A DNA stretch of 64,000 nucleotides from Pseudomonas koreensis (GTDB lineage Bacteria > Pseudomonadota > Gammaproteobacteria > Pseudomonadales > Pseudomonadaceae). The notes under the pieces were generated by a model. It was given only the letters and a program-made list of their open reading frames with translations. It was not told the DNA's origin and did no database searches. Below are positions 29,033-37,407 of this stretch, in pieces. Location: contig NZ_JALJWP010000001.1 in NCBI RefSeq assembly GCF_024169245.1, positions 5,085,501-5,149,500 on the forward strand. Direction: 5' to 3'. A program made the translations under genes and the position numbers. Within the stretch, counting starts at the first letter, position 1; each line of letters starts with the position of its first letter.

Positions 29033-29144
29033 TCGTTCGATCCAAATCCGATAGGCTTGCAACACAAGATGAAGGCTATTGCGGGCTTTTTCAAGCCCGC
29101 CGCTGATCGGACATGCCGATCAGGCCTGTTTTGCGCTGCTTATA

Positions 29145-29780
29145 TTAAGCTGGACGCTGGTTGATCACTTCGTCGATCAGGCCGTATTCCTTCGCAGCTT
29201 CGGCACTCATGAAGTTGTCGCGGTTGGTATCGCGCTCGATTTCTTCCAGAGTACGGCCGCTGTGCTTGGCCATCAGCATGTTCAGACGCTCGCGGATGAA
29301 GAGGATTTCCTTGGCGTGGATTTCGATGTCCGACGCCTGGCCCTGGAAACCGCCCAGTGGCTGGTGAATCATCACGCGCGAGTTCGGCAGGCAGAAACGC
29401 TTGCCCGGAGCACCTGCGGTGAGCAGGAATGCGCCCATGCTGCAGGCCTGACCGATGCAGGTGGTCGACACGTTCGGCTTGATGAACTGCATGGTGTCGT
29501 AGATCGACATGCCTGCTGTCACCGAACCGCCCGGCGAGTTGATGTACAGATGGATGTCCTTGTCCGGGTTTTCCGCTTCAAGGAACAGCAGTTGCGCACA
29601 GATCAGGTTGGCCATGTAGTCCTCTACCGGGCCCACCAGAAAGATCACTCGCTCCTTGAGCAGGCGCGAGTAGATGTCGTAGGCGCGTTCGCCACGAGCG
29701 GACTGCTCGACAACCATCGGGACCAGGCCGCCGGCGGCCTGGATATCAGAGTTCTGCTGAATATAAGAATTACGGAACAT
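29145..29780 (-). CDS. clpP: ATP-dependent Clp protease proteolytic subunit
   Basis: 211 residues from ATG 29780 ([14 protein letters not shown]), the usual Pseudomonas length; an in-frame start at 29822 would overlap the hairpin region and is less likely. Catalytic triad: Ser in [12 protein letters not shown], His in [10 protein letters not shown], Asp in [11 protein letters not shown]. Forms the double-heptamer chamber for ClpX and ClpA. Operon order tig, clpP, clpX. Confidence 0.98.
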   Translation of the reverse strand: MFRNSYIQQNSDIQAAGGLVPMVVEQSARGERAYDIYSRLLKERVIFLVGPVEDYMANLICAQLLFLEAENPDKDIHLYINSPGGSVTAGMSIYDTMQFIKPNVSTTCIGQACSMGAFLLTAGAPGKRFCLPNSRVMIHQPLGGFQGQASDIEIHAKEILFIRERLNMLMAKHSGRTLEEIERDTNRDNFMSAEAAKEYGLIDEVINQRPA

Positions 29781-29820
29781 GCTCTGCAGTCGCTCCCAAA
29801 TAGTTATGTCTTGAATACGC

Positions 29821-29846
29821 ATAAGCCAGCTCGAGAGCTGGCTTAT
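29821..29846. terminator. Perfect 12-bp hairpin between tig and clpP
   Basis: ATAAGCCAGCTC and GAGCTGGCTTAT are exact inverted copies separated by GA. No strong T run follows on the minus strand, so it may be a weak terminator or an mRNA-processing hairpin setting the tig:clpP ratio. Confidence 0.65.
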
Positions 29847-29872
29847 GGTGTGCACTTCTAACGCAAAATCAA

Positions 29873-31183
29873 TCAGTCGGCTGCTGGAGCTTCTACCGGC
29901 TTGACTGCTTCTTCGTAGGAGACCGATTTGTCGGTCACACTAGCTTTCTGCAGAACAGTATCCACAACTTGCTCTTCCAGCACAACCGAACGCACTTCGT
30001 TCAGTTGCTGCTCGTTTTTGTAGTACCACGACACGACCTGCTCTGGCTCCTGGTAAGCGGAAGCCATTTCCTGGATCATTTCGCGAACGCGAGCTTCGTC
30101 AGGCTTGAGGTCGAACTGTTTGACCACTTCAGCAACGATCAGGCCCAGCACGACGCGGCGCTTGGCTTGCTCTTCGAACAGCTCGGCCGGCAGTTGATCC
30201 GGCTTGATGTTGCCGCCGAATTGCTGAACAGCCTGCACGCGCAGACGGTCAACTTCGTTGGACAGCAGCGCCTTTGGCACTTCGATCGGGTTGGTGGCCA
30301 GCAGACCGTCCATTACCTGATTCTTGACCTTGGATTTGATCGCCTGACGCAGTTCACGCTCCATGTTCTTGCGAACTTCGGTGCGGAAACCGTCGATGCC
30401 GCTTTCCTTGATGCCGAATTGAGCGAAGAACTCTTCGTTCAGCTCAGGCAGCTTAGGCTCGGACACAGTGTTGACGGTCACGGTGAACTCGGCGGTTTTG
30501 CCAGCCAGGTCCAGGTTCTGATAGTCCTCAGGGAAGGTCAGGTTCAGAACGCGCTCTTCGCCAGCTTTAGCGCCAACCAGGCCTTCTTCGAAGCCCGGGA
30601 TCATGCGGCCGGAACCCAGCACCAGCTGAGTGCCCTTGGCGGAACCGCCAGCAAACACTTCGCCGTCGACCTTGCCAACGAAATCGATGTTCAGTTGGTC
30701 TTCGTTCTGAGCGGCACGATCGGCCACTTCGAAACGAGTGTTCTGCTTGCGCAGGATGTCCAGCATCTTGTCCAGGTCAGCGTCAGCCACTTCAGCGCTC
30801 AGGCGCTCAACGGTGATGCCTTCGAAACCGGCAACGGTGAACTCAGGGAACACTTCGAATACGGCTACGTATTCCAGATCCTTGCCCGCTTCGAGGGATT
30901 TTGGCTCGATCGAAGGCGAACCGGCAGGGTTAAGCTTCTGCTCAACCACGGCTTCGTAGAACGAAGACTGGATCACGTCGCCTACCGCTTCCTGGCGAGC
31001 GTCAGCACCGAAACGGCGCTTGATTTCGCTCATTGGCACTTTGCCTGGACGGAAGCCAGCAATTTTGGCCTTTTGGGCAGTCTGCTGCAGACGCTTGTTG
31101 ACCTGAGTCTCGATGCGCTCTGCCGGCACGGTGACGCTCATGCGGCGCTCGAGAGCAGTAGTATTTTCAACAGAAACTTGCAT
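29873..31183 (-). CDS. tig: Trigger factor, ribosome-associated chaperone
   Basis: 436 residues from ATG 31183, with GAGGAA upstream. The N-terminal ribosome-binding domain contains the signature region [16 protein letters not shown]. An FKBP-type prolyl isomerase domain lies at about 150-245 ([40 protein letters not shown]), then the helical C-terminal chaperone arms. Binds nascent chains at the exit tunnel. First gene of the tig-clpP-clpX cluster. Confidence 0.98.
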   Translation of the reverse strand: MQVSVENTTALERRMSVTVPAERIETQVNKRLQQTAQKAKIAGFRPGKVPMSEIKRRFGADARQEAVGDVIQSSFYEAVVEQKLNPAGSPSIEPKSLEAGKDLEYVAVFEVFPEFTVAGFEGITVERLSAEVADADLDKMLDILRKQNTRFEVADRAAQNEDQLNIDFVGKVDGEVFAGGSAKGTQLVLGSGRMIPGFEEGLVGAKAGEERVLNLTFPEDYQNLDLAGKTAEFTVTVNTVSEPKLPELNEEFFAQFGIKESGIDGFRTEVRKNMERELRQAIKSKVKNQVMDGLLATNPIEVPKALLSNEVDRLRVQAVQQFGGNIKPDQLPAELFEEQAKRRVVLGLIVAEVVKQFDLKPDEARVREMIQEMASAYQEPEQVVSWYYKNEQQLNEVRSVVLEEQVVDTVLQKASVTDKSVSYEEAVKPVEAPAAD

Positions 31184-31540
31184 GGATATTCCTCGTTGCA
31201 CAGACGTTAGCCGGCCGTTTCCGACCCCAGAATCAAGGGCATGCATTCTAGTGGGTCAAACTCAAGAAGTCACCCTACTGGAAACGGGTAAAAAAACAGC
31301 AGGCAATTTATAGGGAGCGCCGCACGAATGCCGCGCACTCCACAGGCGAATACAAGCGATCACGTCAGGGCTCTGCATCAACCCTTCTATATATAGAAGG
31401 GCAATCGATTGGCCCCAGACAGCTATCCCGGCAATCACCGGAACAGCGAGCAGCTCAGCCTCATCGGAACCTTTATATTCGATGAAGTGCCCTGCCCTGC
31501 GACCTGAAACCGACCAGGTCGGATTCCAAACCGCTAAAAC
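31184..31540. other. Region upstream of tig
   Basis: About 360 bases containing the tig promoter on the minus strand and, at 31382-31401, a perfect 20-bp palindrome. A downstream stretch (31440-31540) between the palindrome and the tRNA-His terminator shows no coding signal. Confidence 0.45.
31382..31401. promoter_or_regulatory. Perfect 20-bp palindrome upstream of tig
   Basis: CCCTTCTATATATAGAAGGG is identical on both strands and lies about 200 bases before tig. It could be an operator for a dimeric regulator or a short hairpin with a TA-rich core. Confidence 0.5.
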
Positions 31541-31575
31541 AAAAAAGGCGCCAGACTGTTAAATCTGGCGCCTTT
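31541..31575 (-). terminator. Rho-independent terminator after the distal tRNA-His
   Basis: AAAGGCGCCAGA (31544-31555) and TCTGGCGCCTTT (31564-31575) form a 12-bp stem; on the minus strand it runs into TTTTTTGTTTTAG. An almost identical stem follows the other tRNA-His gene. Confidence 0.88.
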
Positions 31576-31582
31576 CGAAATA

Positions 31583-31659
31583 TGGGGTGGACGATGGGGA
31601 TCGAACCCACGACAACGGGAGTCACAATCCCGTGCTCTACCAACTGAGCTACGCCCACC
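31583..31659 (-). tRNA. tRNA-His (GTG), distal copy
   Basis: 77 nt including the extra 5' G of tRNA-His and encoded CCA. Acceptor GTGGGCG/CGTCCAC, D arm GAGC pairing, anticodon loop ATTGTGA with GTG, T loop TTCGATC. Same sequence as the copy at 31878-31954. Confidence 0.97.
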
Positions 31660-31735
31660 ATATTGCGTAACAAAAAAGCCAAACAACTTCTTTGTCGAAA
31701 CTTCATCAGGCCCGAGGCACAGACAAAGCTTTATT

Positions 31736-31820
31736 TGGTGCGGATGAAGAGACTCGAACTCTTACGCCTCGCGGCGCTGGAACCTAAATCCAGTGTGTCT
31801 ACCAATTCCACCACATCCGC
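31736..31820 (-). tRNA. tRNA-Leu (TAG)
   Basis: 85 nt with the long variable arm of a class II tRNA (GCGCCGCGAGGCGT) and encoded CCA. Acceptor GCGGATG/CATCCGC, anticodon stem CTGGA/TCCAG with loop TTTAGGT, giving anticodon TAG. Confidence 0.96.
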
Positions 31821-31838
31821 GGATGAAGCTTTTAAAGC

Positions 31839-31870
31839 AAAGGCGCCAGACCGTTAAATCTGGCGCCTTT
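31839..31870 (-). terminator. Hairpin after the proximal tRNA-His
   Basis: AAAGGCGCCAGA (31839-31850) with TCTGGCGCCTTT (31859-31870), the same 12-bp stem as after the distal tRNA-His but with a poorer T tract (TTTGCTTTAAAAG). It may work as a processing hairpin so the tRNA-Leu and second tRNA-His are still transcribed. Confidence 0.65.
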
Positions 31871-31877
31871 CGAAATA

Positions 31878-31954
31878 TGGGGTGGACGATGGGGATCGAA
31901 CCCACGACAACGGGAGTCACAATCCCGTGCTCTACCAACTGAGCTACGCCCACC
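31878..31954 (-). tRNA. tRNA-His (GTG), proximal copy
   Basis: 77 nt, identical to the copy at 31583-31659 with anticodon GTG and encoded CCA. The duplication includes the downstream hairpin and a few bases beyond the 5' end. Confidence 0.97.
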
Positions 31955-31985
31955 ATATCGCGTTACTTGTGCCAAAGCTGCCTAA

Positions 31986-32062
31986 TGGCGCACCCGGCAG
32001 GACTCGAACCTGCGACCATCCGCTTAGAAGGCGGATGCTCTATCCAGCTGAGCTACGGGCGC
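31986..32062 (-). tRNA. tRNA-Arg (TCT)
   Basis: 77 nt with encoded CCA. Acceptor GCGCCCG/CGGGTGC, D arm GAGC pairing, anticodon loop TTCTAAG giving TCT, T loop TTCGAGT. First gene of the minus-strand Arg-His-Leu-His cluster. Confidence 0.97.
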
Positions 32063-32337
32063 CTTGTTAATCTGTACTCTTAAAGGACTACAAACTAAGT
32101 GCTTTCCAGTGTCGCAGAACCTTGATTCCGCTTCACCTTCTTAACCAGTGCTAGGCTGTGCCCGACAAGTGCGACGAATAGTATAGAGGGCTCCAAAGGT
32201 CGTCAAATCCTTTTTGAAAAAAATTCATTTAATTAAAGGAGTTAGCGGAATTTGCTGACCAAGCGCCTTTGCCCTCACCGCTCGACATGCGAGAATGCGT
32301 TCTCATTTTTTCCCCTCTCGATGGTTAATCACGCGCA
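32063..32337. other. Divergent promoter region between tRNA-Arg and folD
   Basis: 275 bases that must contain the tRNA-cluster promoter on the minus strand and the folD promoter on the plus strand. An AT-rich patch (TTTTTGAAAAAAATTCATTT, 32211-32230) lies in the middle. No gene visible. Confidence 0.4.
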
Positions 32338-33192
32338 ATGACTGCACAACTAATCGACGGCAAATCGATCGCCGCCAGCCTGCGCCAGCAGATCGCCCAA
32401 CGAGTTGCCGAGCGTCGCCAGCAAGGCCTGCGCACCCCCGGCCTCGCGGTGATCCTGGTCGGCAGCGATCCTGCCTCTCAGGTTTATGTCTCGCACAAGC
32501 GTAAAGACTGTGAAGAGGTTGGCTTCCTCTCTCAAGCCTACGACCTGCCCTCCGACACCACTCAGGACGCCCTGACCGATCTGATCGATCGCCTCAATGA
32601 CGACCCGGCCATCGACGGCATTCTGCTGCAGCTGCCTCTGCCCGAACACCTCGACGCATCCAGATTGCTGGAACGCATCCGCCCGGACAAAGACGTCGAC
32701 GGCTTCCACCCATACAACGTCGGTCGCCTGGCCCAGCGCATCCCACTGCTGCGTCCGTGCACGCCGAAAGGCATCATGACCCTGCTGGAAAGCACTGGCG
32801 CTGATCTTTACGGGATGGACGCTGTGGTCGTCGGCGCCTCCAATATCGTCGGTCGCCCGATGGCCATGGAACTGCTGCTGGCCGGCTGCACCGTCACCGT
32901 GACCCACCGCTTCACCAAGGACCTGGCCGGTCACGTCGGCCGCGCTGATCTGGTGGTCGTTGCCGCCGGCAAGCCGGGCCTTGTCAAGGGCGAGTGGATC
33001 AAGGAAGGCGCGATCGTGATCGACGTCGGCATCAACCGTCAGGACGACGGCAAGCTGGTCGGTGACGTCGTCTACGAAACCGCCCTGCCACGCGCCGGCT
33101 GGATCACTCCGGTACCGGGCGGCGTCGGCCCGATGACCCGCGCGTGCCTGCTGGAAAACACCCTGTACGCGGCAGAAACCCTGCACGTCTGA
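32338..33192 (+). CDS. folD: Bifunctional methylenetetrahydrofolate dehydrogenase / methenyltetrahydrofolate cyclohydrolase
   Basis: 284 residues. It interconverts 5,10-methylene-, methenyl- and 10-formyl-tetrahydrofolate with NADP. Catalytic lysine region [15 protein letters not shown], substrate loop [12 protein letters not shown], conserved [13 protein letters not shown], Rossmann site [18 protein letters not shown] and the C-terminal signature [11 protein letters not shown]. Monocistronic, with a terminator downstream. Confidence 0.98.
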   Translation: MTAQLIDGKSIAASLRQQIAQRVAERRQQGLRTPGLAVILVGSDPASQVYVSHKRKDCEEVGFLSQAYDLPSDTTQDALTDLIDRLNDDPAIDGILLQLPLPEHLDASRLLERIRPDKDVDGFHPYNVGRLAQRIPLLRPCTPKGIMTLLESTGADLYGMDAVVVGASNIVGRPMAMELLLAGCTVTVTHRFTKDLAGHVGRADLVVVAAGKPGLVKGEWIKEGAIVIDVGINRQDDGKLVGDVVYETALPRAGWITPVPGGVGPMTRACLLENTLYAAETLHV

Positions 33193-33214
33193 CCGGTTTT
33201 TTCCGCGGCACCGG

Positions 33215-33238
33215 AACCCCGCCCTGTGCGGGGTTTTT
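33215..33238 (+). terminator. Rho-independent terminator after folD
   Basis: AACCCCGC (33215-33222) pairs with GCGGGGTT (33228-33235), then TTTC. Confidence 0.85.
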
Positions 33239-33421
33239 CATGCCTGAGAAAAAACTCGAACCGTTCGCCGGAAACTGCTCTTTTTACAGGCCTTTTCACG
33301 AGATTTTCAGGTCTCTCAAACAACCATCGACAGATCTTCAGCCATACTCCTAGAATGCGCCGGTTTAAGAAATAACCCGTTACAAACTAACGGAATATCC
33401 AACCCTTATGAGTTCGCCCGC

Positions 33422-34360
33422 GTGAAAATTCGTCTCTCGATTCTGAGCCTGTTTTTTGCTGTCACAGGCACATTCATCACGCCAACGATCAACGCTGCGG
33501 AAACCACCGCTGTCCCACGTGACGCTTCGACCTTGAAGATCGCCTCCGGCAGCGCCCTGCTCATGGATATGCAGACCAATAAAGTCATTTACTCCAGCAA
33601 CCCTGACGTGATCGTGCCGATCGCCTCTGTCAGCAAGCTGATGACTGGCCTGGTGGTGGTTGAAGCTCGACAGAACATGGACGAATGGATCGATGTCGAT
33701 ATCAGGAATACCCCGGAAATGAAGGGTGTGTTCTCCCGGGTCAAACTCAAGAGTGAACTGCCGCGCCGCGAGATGCTGCTGATCGCCTTGATGTCTTCGG
33801 AAAACCGCGCTGCCGCCAGCCTTGCGCATCACTACCCGGGCGGCTATGCAGCTTTTATTGCGGCGATGAACGCCAAGGCCAAAGCACTGGGCATGACCAG
33901 CACCCACTTCGTGGAACCGACCGGGCTGTCGGAGCGTAACGTTTCCACCGCCCGCGACCTGAGCAAATTGCTGGTGGCCGCGCACAAGCAACCGCTTCTC
34001 GTGCAACTGACCACCACCAAGGAAAAGACCGTGGCGTTCCGCAAGCCCAACTACACCTTGGGCTTTCGCAATACCGATCATCTGGTCAACAAGGCCGATT
34101 GGGACATCAAGATCACCAAGACTGGCTTCACCAACCCGGCCGGCCATTGCCTGGTGCTGGTGACGAAGATGAGCAACCGCCCGGTCGCCCTGGTGATTCT
34201 CGATGCGTTTGGCAAGTACACACATTTTGCCGATGCCAGTCGCATCCGCAGCTGGGTGGAAACCGGGCGCAGCGCCAATGTTCCTGCGGTGGCGCAGCAA
34301 TACAAGGCCGACAAAAATCTCAAGAGTCGTCAGAGCGGCGTGGTCGAAGCGGCTAAGTAG
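33422..34360 (+). CDS. pbpG: D-alanyl-D-alanine endopeptidase (penicillin-binding protein 7 type)
   Basis: 312 residues from a GTG start. Signal peptide at about 1-25 ([22 protein letters not shown]). The serine-peptidase S11 motifs are present: SVSK (nucleophile and base), SEN in [18 protein letters not shown], and KTG in [20 protein letters not shown]. It cleaves D-Ala-meso-DAP cross-links during peptidoglycan remodelling. No C-terminal anchor domain, which fits PBP7 rather than PBP5. Confidence 0.94.
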   Translation: MKIRLSILSLFFAVTGTFITPTINAAETTAVPRDASTLKIASGSALLMDMQTNKVIYSSNPDVIVPIASVSKLMTGLVVVEARQNMDEWIDVDIRNTPEMKGVFSRVKLKSELPRREMLLIALMSSENRAAASLAHHYPGGYAAFIAAMNAKAKALGMTSTHFVEPTGLSERNVSTARDLSKLLVAAHKQPLLVQLTTTKEKTVAFRKPNYTLGFRNTDHLVNKADWDIKITKTGFTNPAGHCLVLVTKMSNRPVALVILDAFGKYTHFADASRIRSWVETGRSANVPAVAQQYKADKNLKSRQSGVVEAAK

Positions 34361-34377
34361 ATCCAGCGAGCATGAAA

Positions 34378-34403
34378 AAGCCCCGAATCTTCGGGGCTTT
34401 TTT
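34378..34403. terminator. Bidirectional terminator between pbpG and an acidic-protein gene
   Basis: AAGCCCCGAA and TTCGGGGCTT enclose TC, with T runs on the plus side and A-rich sequence on the other. It serves the convergent genes ending at 34360 and 34418. Confidence 0.9.
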
Positions 34404-34417
34404 CGTCTTCGGCTTCT

Positions 34418-34624
34418 TCAGTCGTTGGGCAGCGGCATCTTGTCGTCATCGGGGATGCCATCGCCTGAGCTCGGCTCTGGCGAAACGTCCGGCGTCAGCA
34501 CGTTGGGCCGCGCCAGCGGGTCGCGCAGCGGACTGTCCGGATCCAGTAAAGGATCAACCTCCGGCTCCGGAGTGGTCGGCACGCTCTCAGGTTTTTGGTC
34601 ATCGAAGCTTGAATCGGTACTCAT
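34418..34624 (-). CDS. Small acidic Asp/Pro-rich protein
   Basis: 68 residues from ATG 34624 (GAGG upstream). Low complexity: DQKPESVPTTPEPEVDPLLD, SPLRDPLARPNVLTPDV, ending GIPDDDKMPLPND. No signal peptide or helix is expected, so probably intrinsically disordered. It follows a gene of similar character by 12 bases. A third member lies at 48948-49178. Function unknown. Confidence 0.7.
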   Translation of the reverse strand: MSTDSSFDDQKPESVPTTPEPEVDPLLDPDSPLRDPLARPNVLTPDVSPEPSSGDGIPDDDKMPLPND

Positions 34625-34636
34625 ACGCACCTCACA

Positions 34637-34843
34637 TCAAGGTTTCAGATCGCCCAACGGATCGTAGGGCTTGGCCGGTTTCTTCGGATCATCACCAGAG
34701 TCGTCATCCAGCGGCGCCTTTGCCGGACCGACAGGATCGACTTGCGGATCGTCGAGGTCCGGCGAATCCGGATCGAATCCCAGATCATCGCCCGAGGAGT
34801 GTTCGGACGAATGCGGGCCTTTCGGGGTTGAGGAATCTGCCAT
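34637..34843 (-). CDS. Small acidic Asp/Pro-rich protein
   Basis: 68 residues from ATG 34843, with a strong AAGGAGG 5 bases upstream. Starts MADSSTPKGPHSSEHSSG and continues with DPDSPDLDDPQVDPVG and PYDPLGDLKP. Highly acidic, low complexity, without hydrophobic core. First gene of a two-gene unit with the next acidic protein. The shared MAD..S start and DP/DD-rich text also link it to the protein at 48948-49178. Confidence 0.75.
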   Translation of the reverse strand: MADSSTPKGPHSSEHSSGDDLGFDPDSPDLDDPQVDPVGPAKAPLDDDSGDDPKKPAKPYDPLGDLKP

Positions 34844-34933
34844 GTTGCCTCCTTGATTCACCCGCGAAGCACGGGTACTGATCTTCAGAGGCCTGCCGGG
34901 CGCAGTCGTGCCCGGCAGATGACGAACGGAACC

Positions 34934-35605
34934 TTACTGCGCCGCCAGAGCTTTTCTCGCTTGCGCCGCGGCGTTTTCTTCACCGGCCTGCGCCAGTTCA
35001 TCGGCGGCTTTCAACCAACGGGGGCGGTCGACGGAGGCCGGAATCTGCGACGGTTTCTGGATGAGGATTGCCCAGCCACCGGCCTTTTCGAACGCTGATT
35101 CAAAGCTGCCGAAGTCCATCAACTGCCGACGATTCATGCCGGCGCGCAGCAGGACCTTCTGTTTATTGCGGTCGTAGCCGGAGAGGATCGCGTAACGCGG
35201 CTCGGCCCAGAATGCCGAACCCTCGCTGAAACGCACCATCACCGGATAACCTGCCGCAACCTGAGTCAACAAGGCGGGCAGCTTGCTGTCGAGCGGATAG
35301 ACCACCAGGCCATAGTCGCGAGCGAGGTTCTGCATGTTTTGCTGCAGCTTGTCTTCAGCGCCTGGCAAGTGCAGCGGCTTTTCCAAAAGTCCTGGAGTAA
35401 TCACGATGCCTTGTTGCGACAGCAGACTGGCCAGCACCTGTGGCCCGCTCTGATTGGCTTCACCTCGATAAAAAGTGCCGCTGAGCTCAACCCGCTCCGG
35501 CAAGCGTTTGACTTGCGGCGCCACATCGCCTGCACACCCAGCCATCGCCACCACGCAAACACCGACCAGCAGCGCCCCACGCACTCGAGAAAATACTTGC
35601 ACCAT
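34934..35605 (-). CDS. C39-peptidase-like lipoprotein
   Basis: 223 residues from ATG 35605. Lipoprotein signal (GALLVGVCVVAMAGCAGD). The mature part resembles bacterial C39/papain-like double-glycine peptidase folds used as tethered proteins (FYRGEANQSGPQVLASLLSQ, YPVMVRFSEG, RYAILSGYDRNKQKVLLRAG), with a C-terminal helical tail. The usual catalytic Cys at the start of the fold is replaced in YRGEANQSGP, so proteolytic activity is doubtful. Likely periplasmic or outer-membrane. Divergent from the small membrane protein at 35840. Confidence 0.72.
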   Translation of the reverse strand: MVQVFSRVRGALLVGVCVVAMAGCAGDVAPQVKRLPERVELSGTFYRGEANQSGPQVLASLLSQQGIVITPGLLEKPLHLPGAEDKLQQNMQNLARDYGLVVYPLDSKLPALLTQVAAGYPVMVRFSEGSAFWAEPRYAILSGYDRNKQKVLLRAGMNRRQLMDFGSFESAFEKAGGWAILIQKPSQIPASVDRPRWLKAADELAQAGEENAAAQARKALAAQ

Positions 35606-35839
35606 CGTCACTCTCTTCCAGACGCCGGTCATCGTGTTCCGGCAACGCCAGCGATCATAGAGCCGCACCTGCTTGCGGTATAGCCTTAAACCGCAGACCC
35701 GGCGATTGCATAGAGCAAACTGATTGGTCACTAACGACCTTTGGTCAATAGCTTGAAACACCCCATTGACTAGACTGTCACTGAAATAGAGCGAATTGCG
35801 AAAAGCGAGCGCCCGACGCAGGGCGAAGAGGAGGCACCA

Positions 35840-36007
35840 ATGAGCCTGACCATGACCATTGTGATGTTGATAGCCGGCTGGCTGGCCGTGGCGACTGCCA
35901 TGTTGTGGGGCGTATTGCGGATTTCGCGGCGGCATCATCATCCGATGCAGACGCCACCGGTTGAGAAGACAGAGAAGCATTCCGTACGGCACGTTGCTGC
36001 GCACTGA
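35840..36007 (+). CDS. Small single-pass membrane protein, 55 residues
   Basis: ATG at 35840 directly after GAGGAGGCACCA, an excellent ribosome site. One transmembrane helix (about 4-25: MTIVMLIAGWLAVATAMLWG) is followed by a basic, histidine-rich tail (RISRRHHHPMQTPPVEKTEK). Stops at 36007. Divergent from the C39-like lipoprotein. Function unknown; the strong start signal makes it likely to be real. Confidence 0.7.
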   Translation: MSLTMTIVMLIAGWLAVATAMLWGVLRISRRHHHPMQTPPVEKTEKHSVRHVAAH

Positions 36008-36016
36008 AGATCAAGA

Positions 36017-36168
36017 GCCCCTCACCCTGGCCCTCTCCCGGAGGGAGAGGGAACTGATCGAGTGGTTTGTCCGGAGTCTGTTGACCCGAAAGCCCGAGTC
36101 GAACACAAATTCAGAATAGCCCCCCAATCGGCTCCCTCTCCCTTGGGAGAGGGCTGGGGTGAGGGGCT
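36017..36168. repeat. Composite inverted repeat (CCCTCTCCC element, copy 1)
   Basis: Left end CCCCTCACCCTGGCCCTCTC plus GGAGGGAGAGGG, right end the inverted form CCCTCTCCC then GGGCTGGGGTGAGGGG, with about 75 bases between. Two further copies with the same end structure lie at 41067-41226 and 46757-46938. Confidence 0.8.
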
Positions 36169-36200
36169 GGTTCTCAAACACACCGCCAACATCAACGCGA

Positions 36201-36241
36201 AAAAAAACCGCCTGGACTCAACAAGCCCAGGCGGTTTTTTT
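36201..36241 (-). terminator. Rho-independent terminator after terC
   Basis: AACCGCCTGG and CCAGGCGGTT form a 10-bp stem flanked by A7 on the left and T7 on the right, so it can work in both directions. It lies 12 bases after the terC-like stop. Confidence 0.9.
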
Positions 36242-36252
36242 GTTGTCAGCGA

Positions 36253-37002
36253 TTACGCCTGCTGAGCAACCTTCTTCTGCTTCGCCCGGCGCGACATCAT
36301 GTTCAACACCTCGATACCGGCCGAGAACGCCATGGCCGCATACACATAACCCTTCGGTACATGGGCGCCAAAGCCTTCGGCGATCAGCGTCATGCCGATC
36401 ATGATCAGGAAGCCCAGCGCCAGCATGACCACGGTCGGGTTGTCGTTGATGAACTTGGCCAGCGGATCAGCCGCGAGCAGCATCACCAGTACCGACACCA
36501 CCACCGCGATGATCATGATCGGCAAGTGTTCGGTCATGCCGACAGCGGTAATGATGCTGTCGATCGAGAACACCATGTCGAGCATGAGGATCTGACCGAT
36601 AGCCGCGGCAAAACCGAGGGTCACGGTCGAAGTCGCGGTCTTCGGATCTTCCGGCGCCGGGTCCATGCTGTGATGGATCTCGGTTGTGGCTTTCCACACC
36701 AGGAACAGACCACCGGCGATGAGGATCATGTCCTTCCAGGAGAACGCCTGGCCGAGGATTTCGATCACCGGCTCGGTCAACTGAACGATGAAGGCGATGG
36801 TGCTCAACAGGGCCAGACGAAGAATCAGGGCCATGCCGATACCGATACGACGCGCCTTCTGCCGATGCTGTTCGGGCAGTTTGTTGGTCAGGATCGAGAT
36901 AAAGATCAGGTTATCGATGCCGAGCACGATTTCCATCACCACCAATGTGGCCAAAGCAACCCAAGCGGTCGGGCTGGCGGCGAGTTCTAACAGATATTCC
37001 AT
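36253..37002 (-). CDS. TerC family integral membrane protein
   Basis: 249 residues, about seven membrane helices. Family motifs include the acidic intramembrane segment [20 protein letters not shown] and [20 protein letters not shown], whose aspartates likely bind metal. Related proteins export manganese (Alx/MntX type) or support tellurite resistance; the ion here cannot be told. C-terminal basic tail (MSRRAKQKK). Stands alone, about 30 bases before a small lipoprotein gene. Confidence 0.92.
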   Translation of the reverse strand: MEYLLELAASPTAWVALATLVVMEIVLGIDNLIFISILTNKLPEQHRQKARRIGIGMALILRLALLSTIAFIVQLTEPVIEILGQAFSWKDMILIAGGLFLVWKATTEIHHSMDPAPEDPKTATSTVTLGFAAAIGQILMLDMVFSIDSIITAVGMTEHLPIMIIAVVVSVLVMLLAADPLAKFINDNPTVVMLALGFLIMIGMTLIAEGFGAHVPKGYVYAAMAFSAGIEVLNMMSRRAKQKKVAQQA

Positions 37003-37031
37003 GGGTCAGTCCTGACTCTGTGTAAGACGGT

Positions 37032-37274
37032 TCAGATGGTCTTGGAGGAAGATTCGGATTCTTCCGCTTGTTTTTCCGGTGTTTCTTTTTTCTGGATCAA
37101 GCCGCCGGTGGCATCGCTGAGCGCTTGCTCGGCGGCCTTGTGGGTGTCGTCGATCGCTTGCTTGGCGGTCTCAGCCGCCGCGCCCATCAATTGCTGCGCG
37201 CTTTTTTCGGCCTGATCGCAACCGGCCAGAACCAGTAAAGACGCAAACATCAATGCGGGAAATGTGTATTTCAT
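37032..37274 (-). CDS. Small lipoprotein
   Basis: 80 residues from ATG 37274. Lipoprotein signal with lipobox LVLAGC (MKYTFPALMFASLLVLAGC), then a short charged helix (AEKSAQQLMGAAAETAKQAI) and an acidic tail (ETPEKQAEESESSSKTI). The alanine-rich amphipathic helix hints at a coiled coil in the periplasm. It is in tandem with terC, 29 bases upstream of it, so they may be co-transcribed. Function unknown. Confidence 0.78.
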   Translation of the reverse strand: MKYTFPALMFASLLVLAGCDQAEKSAQQLMGAAAETAKQAIDDTHKAAEQALSDATGGLIQKKETPEKQAEESESSSKTI

Positions 37275-37407
37275 AAGGTTTCCTTCGAATGAGCAGACAG
37301 GCGCACACACCGGCCGTCGATGGCTGGGCATTCTAGGCAGGTGAACACTTCAGGAAAATTCGTATTTTTAGCGGCTATACTTCGGTTTTCACGAAGCGGC
37401 GATCGAT

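Noticed and set aside
31473..32070. Short frames across the four tRNA genes
   Set aside because: They read through tRNAs in either sense and share only tRNA-derived peptides (e.g. VGVAQLVEHGIVTPV).
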